In this document: positions 55,445 to 64,000 of the stretch, one piece after another
Position numbering within the stretch: position 1 is the first letter of the stretch
Layout: each line of letters opens with the position of its first letter
Assembly (NCBI GenBank): GCA_021432635.1
Contig: MU270057.1
Location: 248,001 to 312,000, forward strand
Reading direction: 5' to 3'
Length of the DNA: 64,000 nucleotides
Source: Thozetella sp. PMI_491
Taxonomy: Eukaryota; Ascomycota; Sordariomycetes; Chaetosphaeriales; Chaetosphaeriaceae
Position numbers and translations under genes: made by a program
Notes under the pieces: generated by a model
What the model was told of the DNA's origin: nothing
Seen by the model: the letters and a program-made list of their open reading frames with translations, nothing else
Databases searched by the model: none

Positions 55445-58236
55445 ATGGCTGACGGTGAGGCGCCCTGTGGGAGCCAAGGCCGCAGTAACAAGAGAAGAGC
55501 GCCTCAAGTAAATGCAACCCCCGGCCCCCACCCCCCCGCCTCTCGCCCCAGCCTAGGCTACCTGGTGCTAACTCCGTGTACAGGGTAGAACTCTACATTC
55601 CAGAAGATGTAACATAGACTGAAAAATAACAGCTTGCGGATACTGCCGCGAGAGGAAGGTACGCTGCGATGTTTCGCGACGGGGTACACCGTGTACCAAC
55701 TGCACATTAGACGATGCTACGTGCGCGGTGGCTGAGAGACGGTATGATGAGAGAATAGAGACCATCACCTAAATCCTACTAACAATGTCGATAGTAGGAG
55801 GGCCCCAAAGACTCGATATGCCCCTAATCTATGTCTTGACAAGAGCAATACCGGCGCAGTGTCTGTAAAAGAGAATGACAAGGAACACTCGCCCGGAGAC
55901 GATGAATGGCTTCTTAAGCAGCGAAGTGCCAGATTCGAGCCTACCAAGGCCGTAGAAGGGCCTCTTGAATGTAGGTTGCGATGTTACAAACAGCGAAGAT
56001 CAAAGCTAAACTCGCCAGCCTTGGACTATCTGATATCGGAATGTATTGCCACATGCGAGCATTCGAAACCTAACGCCCCACCCGGTTCGGAACCTCCTAC
56101 GATCTTGTATACGTATTACCCTTTTCTCAAATCGGGGAGGTTATCTGAGTGTGATCCGCACGATATCAACTTCCTTGACGCCCGGGGATGCCTCCATCTT
56201 CCCACGCGTGCCATTCTCGATCAAATCGTGGATCAATACTTCCTGCGCGTGCATCCCTTTCTCCCTTTCCTCGACGAGGGTGATTTCTGGGCTGTCTACC
56301 ACAAACAACGCGAAGGGCCCTTCTCCCTTCTTGTGTTCCGAGCTATGCTTTTCGCGGCTGTTAATGTAAGACGACTAGCGTGTACATCTGAGACTGCACT
56401 GACGGCGGGGTTAGTTTGTCTCCCCGGACTGCATCGCAGCAATGGGGTTCTCCAGCATCCGTAGTGCTAGGGCCGCATTTTACCGCAAAGCCAAGGTAGA
56501 AAAGACTTCTATGCTTCGTTAGGATATGCCTGATAATCTTGTACCAGCTGCTACACGATTTCGGGACCGAGTCGGCACCCCTGTTGACAGCTCAGGCCGC
56601 ACTCCTTCTCACTATGTGGGTACCACCTTCGCAGTTTCACGGCAAGGAAAACTCGATGTGGCTCACAGTGGCCATCGAAAAGGCGAAGAGTGCCGGCGCA
56701 GACTGCTATTTCGCGTCGTCCCCGATGCTTCGCCTCTCATCTAAGCGACGCAACGTGCTCAAACGCCTCTGGTGGTGTTGCATAATGCGCGATCGAATCA
56801 TGTCCCTCGGGCTGCGGCGGCCCATCCAAATTACGCACGTACACTTCCCTTTTAACGATGCACCACGATTGTGCCATGACGACCTCGCATCGGAAATTCG
56901 GCGATCCAAGGTCTACGATGTTGAAACGAAGCGAAGCCTCATCGACATAATCGTTCAGGTTGTCGAGCTTTGCGTCGTGTTAACAGACGCACTGTTCCTC
57001 GTCTTCCCCCTCCATAAAACCATTCGATTTCTCTCGCAGGAGCACAGCAAGGAGCGAGAGACGAAGCTGGGAGAAGCTAGAAGAGCACTGGGTAGGTGGT
57101 TTGATGCATCGTCAGCTGCCATTCGAACAGAGAAGAAGTGTCAACATGATTCAACAACGGTTTCTATGTACTTAATGTATCTGCATTATCAGCAAGTCTC
57201 TCTCTTCTCCATCCATCATCGGTGCTAACCGTCTCAGTATGGCAAGGCTGTCCATGGGCCACGCCAAACTCCTATGCATTTCGATGAGACAGGACGGCAA
57301 GCCGTGCATTACCGACACCATGGAGGCGTTCGAGACTCGAAACGAGATCCAGGCGTCCGCAACTTCGTTGACCGACATTCTTAATGTGCTCAGCCAGCGG
57401 CGGCTTACTCGTTGGCTCCCTATCACTGCGTATGCATTCCGTCCTGCTATGGAGCTAAGAGACTAACCGAGCCTAGCGTCGCATACACGGCCCTGCCTCT
57501 TGCACTACAAGTGCTAAATGTTCACTTCTCCAGCTCAGCGAGAGAGACTCAATACCCTAAAATGATGATCGATATGATGAAAATATACTGTAGTCAGTAT
57601 GACGGCACCGATTGGGTCGCATATACCGTTCGATCAGCCGTGGCTATGGTGCACCCATCAGCAAACAGGACCGTTCGAGATTGGGGCGAACTTCTCGCGG
57701 TACAGCCAGGCCAATACTTGCGACTGTGTATTGCAGTGGACCTCTGTCTCAGCAGCGGACGGTTCCCTGACGACGATGAGTTTCCAATGAAAATGGAAGA
57801 ATTTGTTGCACGCGAGTTTCGAATCGACATTTCGGGCGCTTTGCCTCGCTCAGATGGAATCCGTGAGCGGCGAGAACCTGTGGAAGAACCGAAAGCGAAC
57901 AACAGTGGAGGAGATCACGTCAGCGAGACTGGAAGTCTCGCCATACACGGTGCGGATGGTACCTCCGACACGCCGTCTCAGCCAGCGGCCACGGATAGCT
58001 TGCAAGCTGCACTTAGTGTAGACATGTCGGCCATCAATGTAGAGGATGCGACGGAGTATCGCCCCTCTAGCAAGAATAGTATGAGTGACTGGACTTTACA
58101 AGAGGCATATTGCGGTTTCGTAGAGCCAAGCCCATCTCTCGACTACTCGAACATGATCATAGACTGGGACTCGTTTGATACCCGGCTTGACTATTTCAAC
58201 CCAAAAGCAGAACAAATGAACGCTACACAAGAATGA
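55445..58236 (+). CDS. Zn2Cys6 transcription factor with fungal_trans domain
   Basis: Exons 2-7 are firm and phase-consistent: 55633-55741, 55795-56365, 56415-56495, 56548-57191, 57238-57429 and 57477-58236. The cluster reads CGYCRERKVRC, then PCTNCTLDDATC. The fungal-specific domain covers YFLRVHPFLPFLDEGDFWAV, GFSSIRSARAAFYRKAK and VLKRLWWCCIMRDRIMSLGL. The intron 57192-57237 has a GCAAGT donor (GC-AG), needed to keep frame into HMARLSMGHAKLL. The first exon is uncertain. From the ATG at 55445, a GT donor after KRRAPQ is out of phase by one base. A GC donor at 55479 is in phase and gives 796 residues in total. It is divergent from SnoaL-like 2 and is a second candidate regulator of the cluster. 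Confidence 0.82.
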
Positions 58237-60395
58237 GACGCCTCTGAAGCTCCTAAATAGGTGCTATTTAGACGATAAGATCCAACCGGAAAGGAAATTA
58301 TAAGAAAGCTTCAATCTCCAAGACTATGAGGTTAACCAAGTCTCTCTTTCCCAGTGATGCTTAAGTCGTGGCTACATACAGTGTAGTTCTATGCACATTG
58401 CGAAAAATACAAACTAGGTTTTCATCACAGGCGTGAGCCGAGCATTACAACTAAAAGAGAAGCTCTCTTTGCGCCCCTTCACTGTGAGACCTCCATTGCG
58501 TTTTCTTCGTCGCGGGTGTTTCGCATTGCCAGCCGCTGGGGGAGGAGGGGGGTTTGAGTTCATAGTTGGAATTTCACCGTGTTAACAAACTTAAAGACTT
58601 CCGCGTCCTCGCCTATAATATGTATATCATATGGAGGACAGAAGCCAAGCAAGACCTGGAACCTGGATGCATATCTAGGGTACAACATGATCGTTTGGAG
58701 CACCCTGAGGAATCAGTACGCAGCTCTGATGCATTGGCACGCAGTGAAGATACACACCTGTCACAAATCTGATGAATGCTCAAGGACGAATCGAGGAAGT
58801 TCTTTCGCATCCAACCAAATATTTCGGGGTTGAAGAGACTCTTCTTAGCTGCACAATCGTTGCTCAAGAAATCGTGGAACAGGGCGAAGTCTCCCTGGTG
58901 GAATCCAAATTGTAGCACTTGGCCCCTGACCTCACGAGAGGGTGGTCTGAGACTGGGGGTATCATGGTCGAAAATGCGTGTCTCTGTTGGTCTTGGAGAA
59001 AGCAGCAGCTTCGCAAGCTGTTCCGCATTGCGACCGGCTATCTCATCGCGCGTTGCCGGGTTGAGATAAGTGTTGAAGACAAAGCGGGATACGGCATCCT
59101 GATCCTTATAATTCCACAAGACACAGAGAGGTATCTCCTTAATAACAGAATGTTTACCCTGGGTACGATACAAACGGCCTATTATCTGTTAGTACAAGGC
59201 CTTTCCAGAGGCAACACGAATGCTGCCACCGTTTAGTTCGTCTCACGAGTCTCTGCCAGGTCTGTTCCGCTACAGCTGACAAGACCTGCGCATAACGTTA
59301 GCAAACACTTCCATATAGCTGGGACAAAAGGTCACCGTACATCGCTTGGTCTTGTGATCTTCTCCTTGTCCGGGCTCCCTGGTCCCTGTGCCGTAGCTGC
59401 GCCGGCCTGGCTGCCTGGATGCGCTGGATCGTCAGGGAGCTGGTGGTGATGAATGTGGTGGTCACGTGCACAAACATTTGTACGACAGCTAACGAGGATG
59501 ACGCGTTGTTCCTACAACCAACAGCAGTGGGCCGTATAGCATCCAGTTTGCTGGGCCTTGGTGGCCAGGCTTCCAGGGCCTGCCCAGTGATCTGGCGCGG
59601 CCTACAAACGCATTTCTCAGTATTCCCTCCTGAGATTTTTGCTGTTTGCCCTAGATAGGAGCCCATCGTTGTGTGCCCCTCTACTCAGTAGAGGATCTCT
59701 CTTTTTTATCGCTCAGACTCTCGGTTAACGAGGCTATACCGAAGTTGCTGTGAGCCCAGTGCAAAACTCTCGCGATTTCGATTCACACTAGAGCCAGAAG
59801 GGTGTAATTCCGAAATGTCAGCACCCTGCTTAGCTTGCGTCAGCGAAACAAGGACAGGTAATTCAGTCAATCCTGCCACCGATCTGATTGCTAAGCTCCC
59901 GCCCGCTATCCCTGTATCCAAAATGCCGGAGTAGGAAAGTCGGTGCGATCGGACGCCCGTAACGTCGGCATCCACATTCCGCACCCCCTCCGGCCCCACC
60001 GGGGCCGGCGATCGGCGTCTGAACTGCCGGTTTTTTAGACTGAACCGGCTTCACAAGGACATCTTCGTGTCCGATTTCAATCTAATTAATAATGCTGGCA
60101 GACAGGAGGGCGTATCGGAGCTGCAAAGCAAGCCTAGAATCTCCGCAGTTAGTCGATCGATTCGCTAACCGATACGCCGGCCACTGCTTCGTGTGGTGAT
60201 CCGGAGGAATGCCCGTGAGAGCTGACCAAGCTCTTGGTATTCTAGCTTCGTATAGTAAGGTACCTGCCATTTCTCTCGCCAGTGGGTCACAAGACTTCTT
60301 CCTTCAATGAGACTAAAAATATAAATGTGAGGAGATGTCGCCGTGACCGACCTCCATTGTTTTATCCCCTGCGGAGCCTTCGCCGACTCAAGAAT
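58237..60395. other. 2.1-kb stretch without a firm gene
   Basis: Between the regulator and the secreted hydrolase. It contains a minus-strand protein-like open region (58613-59173, listed separately), some weaker minus-strand open frames to 59666, and CGG-rich strings around 59970-60030. No RNA gene or transposon terminus is recognised. Confidence 0.45.
58613..59173 (-). other. protein-like open frame without start codon, unrecognised, possible remnant
   Basis: The frame is open for 186 codons but begins with TTG after a stop. Its text looks like real protein (WNYKDQDAVSRFVFNTYLNP, LAKLLLSPRPTETRIFDHD, GDFALFHDFLSND, FNPEIFGWMRKNFLD). A possible intron with a branch-like CTAAC and acceptor TAG lies just upstream at about 59180-59200, but I found no phase-correct partner exon. 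I do not recognise the family. It could be a 3' exon of a decayed gene. Confidence 0.35.
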
Positions 60396-61571
60396 ATGGC
60401 GTCTCCGAAGCTCTCCCTTTTTACTGCCGCCCTTTTTCTTACTCACTCTGTTCTTGCTTCTGCTGTATGCACCCCAATATCCTTCGAGATCCAAGCAACA
60501 GCAGAAACGTTCAAGTTTACCAGCTCACCAGACCCCAACAATGGAACCGCTATTTTGAACTTTCTGGACGCAAGTCTGGCCGGCTCTGAAACAACGAATG
60601 GAACAATCACCGTCGGAGGTACATTCCATATTAACGGCATCTACTGTCGTCCTCCTCCACATATCGCTCGCGGCTCTCTACAGATACTTGTCCATGGCCT
60701 CCTTTACGACAAGTCCTACTGGCACGGGTTTCAAAACACTTCTGTTATTGGCACAGGATGCCACACTCCAAAATATAGTGGTGAAAACAACAGGATATCC
60801 CGCAACTCAAGCATGTATAATTGGTCTCACTTTGCAACGAGCCAAGGCTATCATACTTTGGCTATCGATCGTCTTGGTCACGGGCAGAGCATCGAGCATC
60901 CCGATGCGGTAGAAGTCTTACAGTTATCTCTACACGTTGAAACCATTCACCAGGTTGTCGCATCTATCCGCGACGACACCGCTCTCGGAGTCACATTCGA
61001 CTCTATTGTTTATGTTGGCCACTCCTACGGCACGGGTGCTGGCGTGGCTCTTGCCGCGAAATATCCCCAGGATATCGATATTTTAGTCGCTACGGGGTTC
61101 AGCAACTCGCTCTACGCGCCTGCCTTTGCTCCAGTCTTCCAAGATCTCGTTCCAGCACGGGATCTCTCCCCCCGGTTTGCCGGCTTGTTGCCTGGCTATT
61201 TATCTACGCAGAACGAGTCGATTCGCGAGGCAGCGTTCTACGCCGGTGCCTATGACCCTGCCATCGCACATTTGGACTACACCCTCGCCGACACTATAGT
61301 CCCCGGAGAAATCCTCACGCTATCGGTCCCACTAACTAGAGGCTTTACCGGACCCGTTCTGGTAGTCACTGGAGCAGACGACGCGGGAGCATGTAATCCA
61401 AAGACAGGACTTACGTGCGAGGATATTCTGAAAACCACCGGGCCCTTGTTCCCCAACTCAACTTACAGGTTTTATGCTCCACCTGATACAGGACACGACC
61501 TAAATTTCCATTTTTCAGCACCCAAGACATTCCAGGTCGTTCATGACTGGTTAGATCAACTGGAAGGATAG
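60396..61571 (+). CDS. secreted alpha/beta hydrolase
   Basis: This 391-residue single-exon protein starts at the ATG at 60396, which opens a signal peptide (LSLFTAALFLTHSVLASA). The earlier in-frame region has no ATG and no signal. The alpha/beta-hydrolase core shows the oxyanion strand LQILVHGLLYDKSYWHG, IDRLGHGQS, the nucleophile elbow VGHSYGTG, an acid in VVTGADDAGACN and the histidine in PDTGHDLNFHF. N-x-S/T sites are common. The signal peptide argues against a role as an intracellular MhpC-type C-C hydrolase and for an extracellular ester or amide hydrolase. It flanks the regulator and the decarboxylase gene. Confidence 0.85.
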   Translation: MASPKLSLFTAALFLTHSVLASAVCTPISFEIQATAETFKFTSSPDPNNGTAILNFLDASLAGSETTNGTITVGGTFHINGIYCRPPPHIARGSLQILVHGLLYDKSYWHGFQNTSVIGTGCHTPKYSGENNRISRNSSMYNWSHFATSQGYHTLAIDRLGHGQSIEHPDAVEVLQLSLHVETIHQVVASIRDDTALGVTFDSIVYVGHSYGTGAGVALAAKYPQDIDILVATGFSNSLYAPAFAPVFQDLVPARDLSPRFAGLLPGYLSTQNESIREAAFYAGAYDPAIAHLDYTLADTIVPGEILTLSVPLTRGFTGPVLVVTGADDAGACNPKTGLTCEDILKTTGPLFPNSTYRFYAPPDTGHDLNFHFSAPKTFQVVHDWLDQLEG

Positions 61572-62071
61572 AAACTACACGTTCTATGCCTTAACAGTGA
61601 TTTCTTTAATTCTCAAGGAGGAAATCGGGAGTTGCGAGGTAATCAAGAGATTAAAGCTGTAACTAGCTTGGGCTGTTTAGATAGTTGAACAATTCTGTGG
61701 TGAAACTCCGGGTACCATCTCTTGTTGTAAACGTGTTAACATTTCATGACTGAAATAACAAAAACACGCCTTTCGCTCACCCTACGTATGTTTCTACACA
61801 AGCCACACAAGCCATTTAAATCACTTATGCGATACAAAACTTGTGTAATAATAAAGATTTAAACTGTTTATTATTAGCTTATCAAACTACATTTGAACCA
61901 ATAAACTCCACAAAGCTTATTTTCTAAGACTAAATATAAAATTTAAAAAACCCGTGGCTCGCCTAGTTTTAACCCAGAGCATCAAAACAGCTATAACTAC
62001 TGAATACTAAACTATTTCACCCCATTTACTGTTTTTAAACTGGAAAAATCTAAAGTATTATGAACGACTAA

Positions 62072-62201
62072 GATTTCCCGCAGTCCCACGGGATCCCGCG
62101 CGGGAATCCCCTCATTTCCCGGGGGTTTTGCGGGACGTCCCATTTGGCCCCACGAGACCAAATGGGACGGGTTCCCGCACGGTCCAGTTGGGAATGCCCT
62201 G
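62072..62201. mobile_element. possible terminal remnant of a hAT-like DNA transposon or MITE
   Basis: The segment is full of TCCCG/CGGGA strings, with a perfect 12-bp palindrome TCCCGCGCGGGA at 62094-62105 and a perfect 12-bp inverted repeat around a 10-nt loop (62136-62147 against 62158-62169). Read on the minus strand it begins CCAGGGCATTCCC. Many hAT elements have terminal CAGGG and subterminal GGGA-type repeats, hence the suggestion. I found no second terminus or target duplication in the window. Confidence 0.3.
62136..62169. repeat. perfect 12-bp inverted repeat (hairpin)
   Basis: Arms CGTCCCATTTGG and CCAAATGGGACG enclose a 10-nt loop. No T-tract follows. Confidence 0.85.
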
Positions 62202-62844
62202 GCCTAGTGCAGAGCTTGTCATTTACAACGAGGCAGTCATCCTGGAAATTCAGCATACACAATTGCACAGTGCGAACGGCGTGTCAGTAAACCATAATCC
62301 AAATTGAGCCGTTGCTAAGGGCTGGCGGCTATATTAGCCCTACAAGGCTTCTATGGGTTGTCCTGCAAAACGATTCTCATATGTTGCTGGTGTTGCCGCT
62401 TTTCACTTCTGGCGCCCCTTACTGGACTTGCGGTCTGCGTAGGTTGCGTTTCTGTTGAGCCGACACTACACGTGTGTCCACGTTCAAAGTGCCCAATGCG
62501 CACCTAAGGTAGTCTTACGTGACACTGGGTGGAACCCTTCTATCTAAAGAGGAAAATTCGCAATCCAGGTCTTGATTAGCCACGGCGGGCTTCACGTTAT
62601 CTGCAAGGAATTGATGATAGGTGACGCTGATAGAGTAGACCAACCAGAGAAATTGATATACAGTTGGACTGTTTTTTATGTCCAGAATCCAGTTCGGGTT
62701 TTCTCGTTGGTGCTGCTGCTCTGCGATCAAACTGAAAAGCCATCCACGTCCCTCGGTGCCCCCCATTTACGACTCATCACGGAGCTAGATGGCGAGCCGC
62801 ATGAAGTGCTAGTGTATTAGCTACACTATACACGTACCAATGTC

Positions 62845-64000
<1,156 letters not shown>

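Larger units (their letters stand above)
61572..62844. other. A+T-rich stretch with a GC-rich palindromic island
   Basis: About 1.27 kb. Bases 61700-62070 are strongly A+T-rich. An abrupt GC-rich palindromic segment lies at 62072-62201. The remainder to 62844 has short open frames on both strands without family text. Confidence 0.5.

Noticed and set aside
58613-59173. Possible DUF3435-type (Starship captain) recombinase fragment
   Set aside because: I could not match catalytic tyrosine-recombinase residues and the text does not clearly fit; no other sign of a Starship.
60396-61571. Secreted alpha/beta hydrolase as the MhpC-type C-C bond hydrolase of a meta-cleavage pathway
   Set aside because: It has a signal peptide and glycosylation sites, so it is not expected to meet a cytosolic ring-fission product.
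62515-62820. Overlapping short frames on both strands
   Set aside because: No recognisable domain, no start support and no splice continuity.

Overview
The window is nuclear DNA from a filamentous ascomycete (Pezizomycotina type). The evidence is short introns of about 45-130 nt with GT-AG (and several GC-AG) borders, Zn2Cys6 and bZIP/DUF3425 regulators, two STAND/NLR genes with NACHT domains, secreted tannase-family esterases and microsomal P450s with N-terminal anchors. I cannot name the genus. I see no rRNA, tRNA, CRISPR, integrase or intact transposon, and no PKS, NRPS, terpene synthase or prenyltransferase backbone gene.

Left part (1-27 kb) is loosely packed accessory DNA: the 3' part of an Old Yellow Enzyme-type reductase; a decayed fungal transcription factor without a zinc cluster; a secreted tannase/feruloyl esterase; an NmrA-like protein; a secreted AttH/CrtC lipocalin-type protein facing a Zn2Cys6 regulator; two adjacent NLR genes (fungal STAND N-domain-NACHT, and lipase-NACHT-ankyrin); a small MLRQ/B12D-type membrane protein; and a second secreted feruloyl esterase.

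Right part (27-64 kb) is a dense run of metabolic genes: an UNC93-like transporter, a zinc alcohol dehydrogenase with a frameshift, an aldo-keto reductase, a bZIP/DUF3425 factor, a DUF3237 protein, an AveC-like membrane protein, an FAH-family hydrolase, a Zn2Cys6 regulator, a salicylate-hydroxylase-type flavoprotein, two P450s, an SDR, a phenol-hydroxylase/MhpA-type flavoprotein, two SnoaL-like proteins either side of a VOC-family extradiol dioxygenase, a third Zn2Cys6 regulator, a secreted alpha/beta hydrolase and an amidohydrolase-type decarboxylase that runs off the right edge.

My reading is that 27-64 kb, perhaps with the two esterases on the left, is a catabolic or detoxification cluster for a plant or microbial aromatic. 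Esterases would free the acid outside the cell and the transporter might import it. P450s, flavin hydroxylases, SDR/AKR and decarboxylase would convert it to a catechol-type ring. The extradiol enzyme would open the ring by meta cleavage, and the FAH-family protein would act on the product. This parallels the bacterial Mhp/Hpa/Hsa logic and is unusual in fungi, which mostly use ortho cleavage. Repeated CGG direct repeats lie about 150-300 bp upstream of many of these genes and suggest shared control by a Zn2Cys6 factor. The alternative, that these are tailoring genes of a biosynthetic cluster whose core enzyme lies outside the window, cannot be excluded.
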